Shown here piece by piece: positions 25,081-34,161 of a stretch of DNA of 64,000 bases. The position numbers and the translations under genes were made by a program. Source of the stretch: Vibrio fortis (GTDB lineage Bacteria > Pseudomonadota > Gammaproteobacteria > Enterobacterales > Vibrionaceae); assembly GCF_000695685.1 (NCBI RefSeq), contig NZ_JFFR01000014.1:1-64000 (forward strand), given 5' to 3'. Within the stretch, counting starts at the first letter, position 1. Each line of letters opens with the position of its first letter. The notes beneath the pieces were generated by a model. That model worked only from the letters and a program-made list of their open reading frames with translations, did not search any database and was not told where the DNA came from.

Positions 25081-26460
25081 CTAAGCTTCACTCGCTTGCG
25101 TATTACTTGGTAAAGGTTTTTCGCTTTTCTCAGGGATGATCGCCATTAACCCAGTAATGATTAACGCAGCGATACCCGACATAGTAACCGGAGAGCCGAA
25201 GATACTTTGAACTAACTTAGGCGCTTCTTTTAGCAAATCAGGCACGAGCATAACGCCAAGGCCTAAGCCAAAAGAGATGGCGATAGTCATAATACGGCGG
25301 CGATCTAACTCCTCATTAGCAATGATCTTGATACCTGCTGCAGCGACAGTGCCGAACATGACCAGAGTCGCGCCACCCAATACTGGTTTTGGAATGGTCA
25401 TTAATACTGCTCCCAACACTGGAAACATCCCCAATAGGAACAGAATGCCCGCGATAAAGTAACCAATGTATCGACTCGCGATACCAGTAAAGTGAATCAC
25501 ACCGTTATTCTGGCTGAACGTAGTATTTGGGAAGGTGTTGAATACGGCAGCAATGAGCGAGTTAACGCCATCACCTAGTACGCCAGCCTTAAGACGTTTG
25601 ATGTATTTAGGTCCTTGGATAGGTTGGCCTGAGAACATACTGTTTGCCGTCAAATCGCCTGTCGACTCAATGGCCGTGATTAGGTAAATGAAGGCGATTG
25701 GTAAGAACGCTTGCCAGTCGAAAGCAAAACCGTATTTGAATGGTACAGGAATGCTCAACAACGGCTGCGAAGCGAAGTCAGGCATAGATGCTTTACCCAT
25801 GGTAATCGCTATTGCCCACCCAATGCTTAAACCTATCAAGATCGACGACAGCCTTACCATGATGTTCTGACTAAGGTTTAAAGCGACGATGATTCCAAGA
25901 ACGATTGCGCCAAGCATGAGGTTACTTGGAGCACCAAAGTCTTCTGCACCGAACCCACCTGCGATATCGGTGACTCCAACCTTAATTAAAGAGATACCTA
26001 TGGTAGTAATAACAATACCAGTCACGACCGGTGTGATGACGACTTTTAGCTTATCGATAAAGCGAGAAAGCAGAATTTCAATAAAGGCACCAAAAAAGCA
26101 GACACCAAAAATAGTCGCTAGCATTTCATCTGGACCGCCACCATTGGCTTTAACGAGAAAACCAGCGCCCAAGACAGATCCTAAGAAGGCGAAACTAGTA
26201 CCTTGTACACAGATCATCCCTGCTCCAACAGGGCCAACTCGCTTCGCCTGAATAAAGGTACCAACACCAGAAACCATCAAGGCCATACTGATTAGATAGG
26301 GGATATGTTCCCCCAAGCCAAGTACACCACCAATGATAAGAGTGGGTGTGATAATGCCGACAAAGCTAGCCAGAACATGTTGAAGCGCCGCATAACTTGC
26401 GGCTTTGACTGATGGGCGATCATCCAGTCCGTAGATCAATTCACTGTTACGTTGTTCCAT
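25081..26460 (-). CDS. NCS2-family nucleobase permease, xanthine/urate type (459 aa)
   Basis: A 14-helix nucleobase:cation symporter-2 protein. Family markers: GLQHVLA-like motif near the start (YAALQHVLASFVGI), the conserved acidic helix (LITAIESTGDLTANS, about 260-275), and the NAT signature FSQNNGVIHFTGIASRYIG. QNNG matches the xanthine/urate permease branch (XanP, XanQ, UacT) rather than the uracil branch. It sits in the inner membrane and couples purine uptake to protons. The C-terminus is a short hydrophilic tail. No purine catabolic gene is in the window. Confidence 0.9.
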   Translation of the reverse strand: MEQRNSELIYGLDDRPSVKAASYAALQHVLASFVGIITPTLIIGGVLGLGEHIPYLISMALMVSGVGTFIQAKRVGPVGAGMICVQGTSFAFLGSVLGAGFLVKANGGGPDEMLATIFGVCFFGAFIEILLSRFIDKLKVVITPVVTGIVITTIGISLIKVGVTDIAGGFGAEDFGAPSNLMLGAIVLGIIVALNLSQNIMVRLSSILIGLSIGWAIAITMGKASMPDFASQPLLSIPVPFKYGFAFDWQAFLPIAFIYLITAIESTGDLTANSMFSGQPIQGPKYIKRLKAGVLGDGVNSLIAAVFNTFPNTTFSQNNGVIHFTGIASRYIGYFIAGILFLLGMFPVLGAVLMTIPKPVLGGATLVMFGTVAAAGIKIIANEELDRRRIMTIAISFGLGLGVMLVPDLLKEAPKLVQSIFGSPVTMSGIAALIITGLMAIIPEKSEKPLPSNTQASEA

Positions 26461-26621
26461 GTGATTTCCTTAATGTATTTATTATTGTATACAATCCTTA
26501 ATCTACATAGTGAGCAATATACGTACCAATGATGGAGTGCCCATTTAATGGGGAATCAGATATAAAACCATGATTGTGTTGCACTAAAAGTTGCCAATTT
26601 TGTTCAGTGTTGGTGCAATCG

Positions 26622-27554
26622 TTAGGATTCGAGCAGTTTGTTTTCGGATTGCTCGTTCTGTGTTGACTGAAAAAACAAGCAAACCATTATTAATGCAATT
26701 CCAAAACAACCCATGGCAGGAATGTGCTCTTCGAGTATTAAGACAGCGATGACTGCAGCAACAACAGGCTCGAAAAGCGTTAGGATATTGGCAGTGCTCG
26801 CATTGATGTGTCTTAATCCCACCCCAAACATGATGTAACCAACGCCCATTGGAATCACAGCCATATAAATGAGCACCAAGCTATTGGTTTGAGATGCAAA
26901 TAGGTTGTCTCCTGATGCCAGCAGGGTGGGTAGAAGTAAACATGCTCCCAGCCCAAAGATGGCACCCATAGCGGCCTGTGACTGAACTCCTTTATTAATA
27001 AGCTCTTTCGCCATTATGGAATACGTGGCGTAACTGAGGCCTGCGACGAGTCCTAGTAAGATTCCCCAAAGTTTAAGCTGCGGTTCAGAGTGACTGTGAG
27101 TGGTCTCAGCATTGACGAGAAGTACAATGCCAATAATCCCGAGGATTAAGCTAAAAAGTTTACGAATATTTGCATTCTTACTTGTGCTAAATAGACACTC
27201 GAAAAGAAGAGTGAACAGTGGGGCAGAAGCTATAGAAACTACGGTGCCAGTCGCAACACCCGCCATTCTCATTGAAGTATAAAAAGCCATTGGATAGATC
27301 ATTAATGCAAGCGCGCCAATCACTACCTCTTTTCTGTGGCGCTTTAGTAATGAAGCATCTTTTTTCAAGGCAGTATTTGCTAACAGGGCCTGTATCATAC
27401 CGCCTACGCCCATAGAAAAAGCACCAATAGCCAATGGGCTTACCTCGGGAACTAACGTAGCCGCTGCTCCTGTCGTTCCCCAGAGGATTGAAGCCAGTAA
27501 TATAAAAATAGACCCATGCTGGTGGGGGGCTAACCGAAAGCGTGCTGTAATCAT
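26622..27554 (-). CDS. EamA-family (DMT superfamily) metabolite exporter (310 aa)
   Basis: Two EamA repeats with ten hydrophobic helices: GSIFILLASILWGTTGAAATLVP opens the first, and LWGILLGLVAGLSYATYSIMAKEL the second. The C-terminal repeat ends with LTLFEPVVAAVIAVLILEEHIPA, the usual EamA signature. The frame is open another 195 bases upstream to 27749, but that sequence overlaps the AraC gene on the same strand and is not hydrophobic in the expected pattern, so I start at the ATG at 27554. Regulated probably by the AraC gene immediately upstream (97 bp). Confidence 0.88.
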   Translation of the reverse strand: MITARFRLAPHQHGSIFILLASILWGTTGAAATLVPEVSPLAIGAFSMGVGGMIQALLANTALKKDASLLKRHRKEVVIGALALMIYPMAFYTSMRMAGVATGTVVSIASAPLFTLLFECLFSTSKNANIRKLFSLILGIIGIVLLVNAETTHSHSEPQLKLWGILLGLVAGLSYATYSIMAKELINKGVQSQAAMGAIFGLGACLLLPTLLASGDNLFASQTNSLVLIYMAVIPMGVGYIMFGVGLRHINASTANILTLFEPVVAAVIAVLILEEHIPAMGCFGIALIMVCLFFQSTQNEQSENKLLES

Positions 27555-27651
27555 TTCTTTATCCGAACATCCATTTGATGCTGAAAGGATAAGCGATGAA
27601 TAAAGGAGTGACTTTGCTGAAAAGACGAAATTGTATTTTAAAAAGACGTTT

Positions 27652-28365
27652 TTAATTGCGTGTGAATTGGCGTGGGGGTAGGCCGAAATGAAGAGAGAAG
27701 CGTCGGCTAAAAGCGGAAAGATCGTTATAGCCGACTTTTTCAGCAACAATCTGAACGGGTAAATCGGTATGGGTAAGAAGCGCTTTGGCTTTTTCCATCC
27801 TATGGTGAGTAATGTATTGTTGGACGCTCATACCGAGGTTGGTTTTGAAAAGTACTTTAAATTGAGTCGAGCTTAGACAAGCCACTTTTGATAGTTCAGC
27901 AATCGAGAGTGGGTTCGCTAAATTGTCAAAAATCTCACTCTGTGCAGCACGTATCCGAGGATCAATTTTTGAAGTTATCGGCTGCTGGGTGAGTAGCATA
28001 GTAAAGACATCGAGAATCGAAGACTCTATCGCTTTATCCACTTGGTGTTGTAACTGTTTTTCTACAAAATAGATAAAGCTCAGTAGTGGTGTGGTGGTAG
28101 AAAACACGTGCACATCACTCTCGAGAAGATGATCTGGAAGCGTTGGCATGTCAGCAACAATAAATCGAGCGGCTTCATCCGCTTGAAAACCATGGGTAGC
28201 GCCTGCAGGAATCACAACACACTCACCCACAGTCACCTTTCCAGAGAAGTTATCCATCTGAATATTGATGTTGCCTTGAACTGGAAGCACAAGCTGGTGG
28301 TAATCATCATGCGAGTGACTGTTTAGCTTCTTTGTGTAGGCTCGGATACTGAGAGTTGGAATCAT
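27652..28365 (-). CDS. AraC-family transcriptional regulator (237 aa)
   Basis: N-terminal cupin segment (HDDYHQLVLPVQGNINIQMD, then VTVGECVVIPAGATHGFQADE) and a C-terminal double HTH (LSIAELSKVACLSSTQFKVLF, then VQIVAEKVGYNDLSAFSRRF). This small cupin-AraC type frequently controls an adjacent EamA exporter, and here the EamA gene lies 97 bp downstream on the same strand, so the two are probably one unit. Start ATG at 28365 is not preceded by a strong SD. Confidence 0.9.
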   Translation of the reverse strand: MIPTLSIRAYTKKLNSHSHDDYHQLVLPVQGNINIQMDNFSGKVTVGECVVIPAGATHGFQADEAARFIVADMPTLPDHLLESDVHVFSTTTPLLSFIYFVEKQLQHQVDKAIESSILDVFTMLLTQQPITSKIDPRIRAAQSEIFDNLANPLSIAELSKVACLSSTQFKVLFKTNLGMSVQQYITHHRMEKAKALLTHTDLPVQIVAEKVGYNDLSAFSRRFSLHFGLPPRQFTRN

Positions 28366-28462
28366 GATTTTATCAGTTTGGTTCGCAATGCTCTCAGTAT
28401 ACGTCGAGAGGTGACTTTAGTCTCTCTTCCACAAGCTTTAACCTTTTTGCTTCCAGCCATAA

Positions 28463-28605
28463 ACCACCTACTTCAGTAGGTGGTGATCATTCAGCAGGGC
28501 TTTGCCTGTAGTTCTACTCATGTTAAATGCTCCATTGATTTCTATAGAGCTGATATGTACTTGGGTTGAGATCATTTCGTCCTTCTTGTAACGCCATAAA
28601 GCTAG
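28463..28605 (-). mobile_element. Possible IS200/IS605-type end remnant
   Basis: A perfect 9-bp hairpin with a TTCA loop (ACCACCTAC 28463-28471, GTAGGTGGT 28476-28484) is the kind of subterminal structure recognised by TnpA transposases. On the minus strand an ORF fragment (28468-28605; RYKKDEMISTQVHISSIEIN...) runs into the hairpin and ends inside it, as the 3' end of a transposase or tnpB gene would. No full transposase is left. The family match is from memory and weak. Confidence 0.35.
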
Positions 28606-28740
28606 CTATTTAACCTGATAACTAATAAGAAAAAGAAGGCTAAGTAACTTATAAATATCATGCTTACAGGTATATATTTCATTATCAATCCTCATGTCAG
28701 TGAGGTGATTATGGGTAGTGTTGTGAATATGGAATAGGGA

Positions 28741-28800
28741 TTAGAGAAATTCATTATTGCTACTTGGTTTCAATCAAAATTGAATTCCTCTAATTCATAG
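28741..28800. repeat. Dispersed palindromic repeat, copy 1
   Basis: TTAGAGAAATTCA (28741-28753) and TGAATTCCTCTAA (28781-28793) are inverted with one mismatch, and ATTCATAG follows. The left half (TTAGAGAAATTC..T.TTGCTAC) is shared with 38455-38477 and the arms with 41410-41462. Confidence 0.6.
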
Positions 28801-28874
28801 TGCCATTGAGTTCGGTTGTGAATAATAGCCTCAGTTCGCCAACCACGGCTTTTAGATTCATTACCGGAGTTACT

Positions 28875-29915
28875 ATGAAAACCAAATCACTACGCACTGT
28901 TATCCCTGCATTACTACTTAGCTTATCGAGCACAACGGCCTTTTCTGCAATGGAACTTCAAGAACGAACCGTTCCGACCCCAGCAGGGATATCGACAGAG
29001 TTTGCTCAGTTATTTGAGCATAGAGTTATTCCACCAGCACCTCCTGTTCCGAATAACACAGCAGAGTGGTTGGCGTTACAAGCCCAATTTGATGCACCAG
29101 GCATAAAAATGGCTCAACAAGGCCTAGAACGTTTGGACGTTACTTATGAAGCTAAACAATTTGCCGGAGTTGATACGTTCTTTGTTACGCCCAAAAACAT
29201 CGCGCCTGAATATAAAGATAAGTGGCTAGTACATATCCATGGTGGTGCGTTTGTTTTCGGTGGGGGCGAATCAGCGCTACGAGAAGCTATTTGGGTTGCC
29301 GATGGGCTTGGTGCTCAGGTGATCTCTATTGATTATCGTCAACCGCCGTTGCACCCATTTCCTGCGGCAATTGATGATGCCGTCGCCGTATGGAAAGAGC
29401 TAATCAAAACACAATCTCCGGAGTCGACAGCGATTTTTGGCACATCTGCAGGTGGTAACTTAACCTTGGCAACGACACTCAAGCTTCAGGAACTAGACCT
29501 GCCTGCGCCTGGCGCACTGTTTGTTGGGACTCCTGCCGTCGATCTAAAAGAGACATCGGATTCATGGCTGACGTTGCAAGGCTTAGATCCTCTAGGCCAG
29601 CGAGAAGGGGTCATAAAGGGAACCTTCGATGTGTATGCGGGTGGAGAGGCACTTGATAACCCGCTGATTTCTCCTATCTATGCTGACATTGATGAATTCC
29701 CACCAACGATGTTCATTTCAGGAACGCGAGATCTCTTGCTAAGTGATACGGTTCGTATGCATCGACTGTTACGCAGTGCAGATGTGGAAACTGACCTACA
29801 TATATATGATGGTCAATCTCATGGAGATTATTTGAATGGTATCTTGTTCGACATGCCTGAATCTCAAGACGCAATTAATGAGTTAGGCCAGTTCTTTAAC
29901 AAGCATATCAACTAG
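28875..29915 (+). CDS. Secreted alpha/beta-hydrolase, HSL-type esterase (346 aa)
   Basis: A signal peptide (KTKSLRTVIPALLLSLSSTT, cut near AFSA) directs this to the periplasm or beyond. The esterase core has the oxyanion motif HGGAFVFGG, the nucleophile elbow GTSAGGN (Ser), the acid in SGTRDLLLSD and the catalytic His in DGQSHGDYL. This is the hormone-sensitive lipase/acetyl-esterase family (family IV). Substrate is probably a short-chain ester. I start at the ATG 28875, preceded by CCGGAGTTACT; a GTG at 28800 would add 25 residues in front of the signal. A palindromic repeat lies just upstream. Confidence 0.9.
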   Translation: MKTKSLRTVIPALLLSLSSTTAFSAMELQERTVPTPAGISTEFAQLFEHRVIPPAPPVPNNTAEWLALQAQFDAPGIKMAQQGLERLDVTYEAKQFAGVDTFFVTPKNIAPEYKDKWLVHIHGGAFVFGGGESALREAIWVADGLGAQVISIDYRQPPLHPFPAAIDDAVAVWKELIKTQSPESTAIFGTSAGGNLTLATTLKLQELDLPAPGALFVGTPAVDLKETSDSWLTLQGLDPLGQREGVIKGTFDVYAGGEALDNPLISPIYADIDEFPPTMFISGTRDLLLSDTVRMHRLLRSADVETDLHIYDGQSHGDYLNGILFDMPESQDAINELGQFFNKHIN

Positions 29916-29974
29916 TTTATTTCAGAAAGCTGACATTGAATCACATGGATGTGAATATCTATTTGGAGGATATA

Positions 29975-30127
29975 ATGACAACGTTATTCACTTCACTTTT
30001 AAGATGTATATCTACGTTACTACAAGCTAACCATCATTATACTCAACACCAATCTGTCGTGGACCATTCTTATTCACTAACCCCTATGTTTGTATTGAAA
30101 CAAAGTAATGATGGGAGATCGTTGTGA
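29975..30127 (+). CDS. Small protein translationally coupled to the MscS gene (50 aa)
   Basis: An ATG at 29975 has GGAGGA five bases upstream and opens a frame (MTTLFTSLLRCISTLLQ...) ending at 30127. Its stop codon overlaps the GTG start of the mscS gene (GTGA), a classic coupled arrangement. The first 20 residues are amphipathic or weakly hydrophobic; the rest is His/Gln-rich (NHHYTQHQ). No family is recognised. It may be a leader peptide controlling channel synthesis or a genuine microprotein. Confidence 0.5.
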   Translation: MTTLFTSLLRCISTLLQANHHYTQHQSVVDHSYSLTPMFVLKQSNDGRSL

Positions 30128-31938
30128 TAAGACGTTTTTATTCGATGTTAGTAGCCGTTTTTCTTGCTATACCCTTCTATCTAGCCATACCTAGTGCGCT
30201 AGCCATGCCCAGTATTGCTTTAGAGCTCGCTGATACATCTAGCCCCAAACATACTCTTTCGAGTTTCATCAGGGATTCGAGTGTGGTTATCGAGCATTGG
30301 CAAAATGAAACACTGCATCTTAAAGAGGCGCAGCATGCTTATTCACAAGTGATCAGAACCATGGACCTGTCTATGATTCCGAATCGTAGCCGAACCGTTG
30401 TTGTGATGGAGAAAATAATTCTTCTTCGTGAGTTGCTAGATCGAATTGAGCAAAGTACTCATCAGTTGGTCCCAAATCTCGAGCAAATAAGGGGAGAGGA
30501 GATTGATCACTGGCGTTTAGGCAACACTGAGATCGTATTGTCTCGCCAAACTCTAGGCGATCGAACCGATCAGTTCTTATTCAGCTCTAATACCATTCAA
30601 AGCCTTTCTCGGTGGTATAGAACGATGTCAGTCCTTCCGTACTATGCCGAAGTACGTCCAGACTATTATCAGGAATTTCTGATTAGCCCTGGGCCTATGT
30701 TCTCAAAGCAATTTGTACTTTCTTTACCTTCATCTTTTAATCAACTTTATGGACCGCTTCCTTTATGGCAATGGCTTGCGCTCACTGGTGTTTTGTCACT
30801 ATGTAAGATTATGATAAAAATAAGCTTTTTACTTGGTGAGCGTTGGAATCGTCGTTGGGAAGAAAAAGGTTTGAAATGGCGGGCTGGTCGACTCTTGTCC
30901 CTAGTAGGCGTAGTGAACTTGCTGTTTTTAGCAAGGTGGGTGATAGATGATGGGATATGGATTACCGGTGGTGTTTATCAGCTGTTCACCACCTTATTCC
31001 TGCTCGCTCAGTTCTTCTTCGTTTCCTGGCTTATTATGGCCATTTTCAATTATTTCGCTGATATTTATGTGTTCAAAAAGCACAATGGAAAGCACGTAGA
31101 TTCGTCACTGATTACCGTATTAGCACGTATTTTTGGCGGATTAACGATCGCGATTCTTGGTATTTACGTCATCGAATTTATGGGGTTCTCAATCTCGCCA
31201 ATATTGGCTGGTTTGGGTGTGGGTGGCTTAGCAGTTGCACTGGCTATTCGACCTATACTTGAGAACGTAATTAACGGATTAACCCTTTATGCTGACGGGG
31301 GAGTAAAGATTGGTGAGTTTTGTCGCTATGGGGATAAACTCGGAACTATTGAGAGTATTGGTTTGCGTTCGACTCGAGTACGGACGTTAGAGCGCTCTTT
31401 AATTACCATCCCCAACTCAGAATTTGCCAATATGGAAATTGATAATTTGGAGCGGCGTGACAAGCGACGCATGGATCATGTGCTGAGAGTGCGCTCTGAA
31501 ACCACTCTTGAGCAATTACGCGTCCTGATTGTGAACCTGCGTCGGTTGTTGCTACAACATCCAATGATAGAAGAAGAACCGGTTCGGGTTAGGTTGATGG
31601 GAGTAGGGGAATACTCCATCAATATTAGTCTGATGGCTTACATCAGCTGCCGTGACCATGAAGAGTTCATGGCTGTCCAAGAGGACATTCTGTTTTCTGT
31701 GTTGACACAAGTCGAGAGCATTGGTGCGAAGATCGCTCACTCTACGCAATATCAACTTGTGGATGTCAATGCTAATGACAACGAGGAACAGAAACGAAAA
31801 GCCGAACAGGTTGTTGCGCAGTGGCATGCAGAGCAATCGTTCCCATTCCCTGATTTCAATTTTGACTATAAGTACGAAATCAAAAATACCATCATGTATC
31901 CTGCGGCGACCTCTGCTGTGCGCCCACCTTCTGCTTAA
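30124..31938 (+). CDS. MscS-family mechanosensitive ion channel (604 aa)
   Basis: A cleavable signal or first helix (about 5-28) is followed by a 200-residue periplasmic region, helices near 210-230, 253-270, 285-315 and 335-360, and then the conserved pore helix and beta domain: ISPILAGLGVGGLAVALAIRP, ENVINGLTLYADGGVKIGEF, RSTRVRTLERSLITIPNSEF. The MscS domain makes it an osmotic safety valve in the inner membrane; the large N-terminal extension resembles the YbiO/YnaI/MscM group. Start is GTG at 30124 with GGGAG upstream, overlapping the small ORF's stop codon. Confidence 0.92.
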   Translation: MIRRFYSMLVAVFLAIPFYLAIPSALAMPSIALELADTSSPKHTLSSFIRDSSVVIEHWQNETLHLKEAQHAYSQVIRTMDLSMIPNRSRTVVVMEKIILLRELLDRIEQSTHQLVPNLEQIRGEEIDHWRLGNTEIVLSRQTLGDRTDQFLFSSNTIQSLSRWYRTMSVLPYYAEVRPDYYQEFLISPGPMFSKQFVLSLPSSFNQLYGPLPLWQWLALTGVLSLCKIMIKISFLLGERWNRRWEEKGLKWRAGRLLSLVGVVNLLFLARWVIDDGIWITGGVYQLFTTLFLLAQFFFVSWLIMAIFNYFADIYVFKKHNGKHVDSSLITVLARIFGGLTIAILGIYVIEFMGFSISPILAGLGVGGLAVALAIRPILENVINGLTLYADGGVKIGEFCRYGDKLGTIESIGLRSTRVRTLERSLITIPNSEFANMEIDNLERRDKRRMDHVLRVRSETTLEQLRVLIVNLRRLLLQHPMIEEEPVRVRLMGVGEYSINISLMAYISCRDHEEFMAVQEDILFSVLTQVESIGAKIAHSTQYQLVDVNANDNEEQKRKAEQVVAQWHAEQSFPFPDFNFDYKYEIKNTIMYPAATSAVRPPSA

Positions 31939-32106
31939 AGCGGCCTCAAGTTACCACGAACGCTACGTCACCACGAAAACTAAGTAACGTAGTATTCCAA
32001 ATCACGGCGTCTCTAAGAACACAATGTCCCTAAAGCGACTATAGGTCAATTTGGGGACAAGGATTCTTAGTTTATGGTTTGTAAAAGACCCTAGTCACTC
32101 AGTTCG

Positions 32107-33039
32107 CTATTGGGCGTCAGGTTGAACAACACTATCAAAATAATCCTGCATGGTTTGGTGCAGTAACTGATGAAGTGGAAAACCTCTCTTTGACTGAAGG
32201 TAACCGCCCTCTACGCCAATTTGGCGCATTTCTTTTGGTAACTTGGGTAACGGGTAACAGCTTAGCTCAGGATCATTTTCTGTCATATAACTGCTGCCAA
32301 AAGAGAAAGCGTCTGAATTTTTAAGCTTACTTCGCAATACTGTGAGGCTATGTGTCGCTAACACAATATTCGCGGTGTAGCCTTTTGATATATAAAGATC
32401 TTCGATTGGTGCGCGTTTGGTGTTGATACCATCAACCAAGATTCTTGTGATGGGTAGGTGATGAATATCTTCCCATTCACTGCTTTTACTCAGTACAGGA
32501 TGGTTTTTGCGTGCAATGAGGCTTAACTTTACTTCGGTGAGCTTATGCTGGTAGATATCTTGAGGCAATGGAATGCCTGAAAGTTGCAACAAGTAATCAA
32601 CTTGTCCATTTAGCACTTCTGCCAAGCTTTTGTCTTGCCAGTAAACTAATTTAAAGTTTGCTTGTGGAAGAGCTTCATGTAGAACCTTAAAAATCCCTTC
32701 TCCATATTGTTCAATTAGAAATATGTTCAAAGCGATGGTGACTTCACCAGTAAACGCTTTTGGGTCAAAGTTGTGGTACGACTCAACCACTTTAATCAAA
32801 GGGGAGTACATTTCATCGGCCGCTTCGGCGAGTTTCTCTGCCAGTTCTGAAGGCTCAACACCGTGTGCTTTACGAAGAAAAAGTTGGTCGCCAAAGGTTT
32901 CTCTTAACTTTGCCATTCCTCTGCTGACACTGGTTTGTGATATACCCAACCTGTCTGCTGCTGTATGAGTATTACGAGTTTCGACAACCGCTTTAAGTAA
33001 CTTGAGCAGATTTAGGTCTAAGTCTTGAAGTTCTTTCAT
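32107..33039 (-). CDS. LysR-family transcriptional regulator (310 aa)
   Basis: HTH at residues 5-66: LDLNLLKLLKAVVETRNTHTAADRLGISQTSVSRGMAKLRETFGDQLFLRKAHGVEPS, with the LDLNLL opening of the LeuO/NodD-like subgroup. The effector domain follows. It has no divergent partner; the MscS gene is convergent, and the outer-membrane-like genes downstream of its start are on the same strand 345 bp away. Target unknown. Confidence 0.92.
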   Translation of the reverse strand: MKELQDLDLNLLKLLKAVVETRNTHTAADRLGISQTSVSRGMAKLRETFGDQLFLRKAHGVEPSELAEKLAEAADEMYSPLIKVVESYHNFDPKAFTGEVTIALNIFLIEQYGEGIFKVLHEALPQANFKLVYWQDKSLAEVLNGQVDYLLQLSGIPLPQDIYQHKLTEVKLSLIARKNHPVLSKSSEWEDIHHLPITRILVDGINTKRAPIEDLYISKGYTANIVLATHSLTVLRSKLKNSDAFSFGSSYMTENDPELSCYPLPKLPKEMRQIGVEGGYLQSKRGFPLHQLLHQTMQDYFDSVVQPDAQ

Positions 33040-33384
33040 GGGTTACCTTTTCGTAATGAAGTTCTAAAGCATCATTTAAGAATAAGGGAAATTGGCTTTT
33101 GTTCAATAGCTTAGGAATGATATATGTTAAAGAATGTTTGATACGATTCGCAGGAAAGCGTTACGGGCAGAGATTAGCTTTTAACCCAATGAGTTCTATG
33201 CAGTAAGGATAAGCAGAGCAGACCTGGCAACTTTCTTGTTGCTAAAGCCAATTAGGCTTGATGTTAGCCAAAGGCTAAGTTCGAATGCGAATGTGTTGAA
33301 ATTGGGAAAATATATTGAGGCCATAGAGACACATATAAAGAATGTCGCTAGAACGCTTAATTGCAGTTACGCGTCTAAGTATAA
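33040..33384. other. Intergenic region, nothing identified
   Basis: 345 bp between the LysR start and the end of the 236-aa gene. No ORF, hairpin terminator or repeat is convincing. The LysR promoter and the 3' end of the outer-membrane gene pair must lie here. Confidence 0.3.
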
Positions 33385-34095
33385 TTAAAGTGCGTAAGTG
33401 TAGTTAAGACCGATCTTGTTGTCTGAATTGTCATAGATACCATAGTTAATAGAAACATTTTGATTATCTGATACTCGGTAAGAGAAGCTACTTTCCCATT
33501 CTAACGCATTGATTTTAAGCGTTTGGTCGCTTAATGATGTCGTATAGATTGGAGCAATCATTATGGACGCTTGATCTGTAATGGTCACCACACTGTATAG
33601 CTGCGCCATGGCGATAGGCACTTTCTTATCAAGGTTGTCACTAGAGATGGCGCCGACGCCAATAACCGGAGCGATAATGAGCCGTTCATGCAGTGGCAGG
33701 ACTTGCATCGCGTTCAACACGAAAGTGTGTGTATCGCTACGGTCATCATATAAATAATCGCCCATTACGCCACTGCCGAAATTGGTGCTCAGTGCCGCGG
33801 CTCTTACTCTGTATGTGTCAAAATTGTTCAGAGACTGAGCAAAAAGCAATGCTGCCCAGTTGTCAGTGATTGTTCTAGCGTAACCAAATCCGGTATCAAA
33901 GCCTTCGCTGTTATAGCCTAACTGAACGGAGCTGTAGGCTGCAGTTGGGTCAGTGAAATCAACGGGTGCTGTTTCTATGGTCGCTTCAGTAAATTCTTCG
34001 ACTGCGGATTCAAAGTCGATCGTGTTTTCATCTGCGATTGAATAGGCGCTGAACAAACAGCTCAGCAATAATAGTTTAGTTTTCAAATTAACCAA
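33385..34095 (-). CDS. Predicted small outer-membrane protein, paralogue 2 (236 aa)
   Basis: Signal peptide (VNLKTKLLLLSCLFSAYSIA, about 3-22) followed by alternating hydrophobic/aromatic strands: YSSVQLGYNSEGFDTGFGYARTITDNWAALL, then paired strands to the end, finishing with the aromatic strand KIGLNYTYAL. This fits an 8-10 strand beta-barrel. It resembles the next gene upstream (34162-34839) in its first strands (YSxxxxGYxSxxFDxGxxYA), so the two look like a tandem duplication. Function unknown. Confidence 0.75.
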   Translation of the reverse strand: MVNLKTKLLLLSCLFSAYSIADENTIDFESAVEEFTEATIETAPVDFTDPTAAYSSVQLGYNSEGFDTGFGYARTITDNWAALLFAQSLNNFDTYRVRAAALSTNFGSGVMGDYLYDDRSDTHTFVLNAMQVLPLHERLIIAPVIGVGAISSDNLDKKVPIAMAQLYSVVTITDQASIMIAPIYTTSLSDQTLKINALEWESSFSYRVSDNQNVSINYGIYDNSDNKIGLNYTYAL

Positions 34096-34161
34096 CTTAT
34101 TTAAATTCTTTAGACTAGTTATTAAAAAGTGAGCTGCCTTATTGTCGGCAGCTCTAGTAAT

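Noticed and set aside
32009..32070. Imperfect hairpin after the mscS gene (TAAGAA...TGTCCC with GGGACA...TTCTTA)
   Set aside because: Arms are interrupted and there is no T-tract, so it was not called as a terminator.
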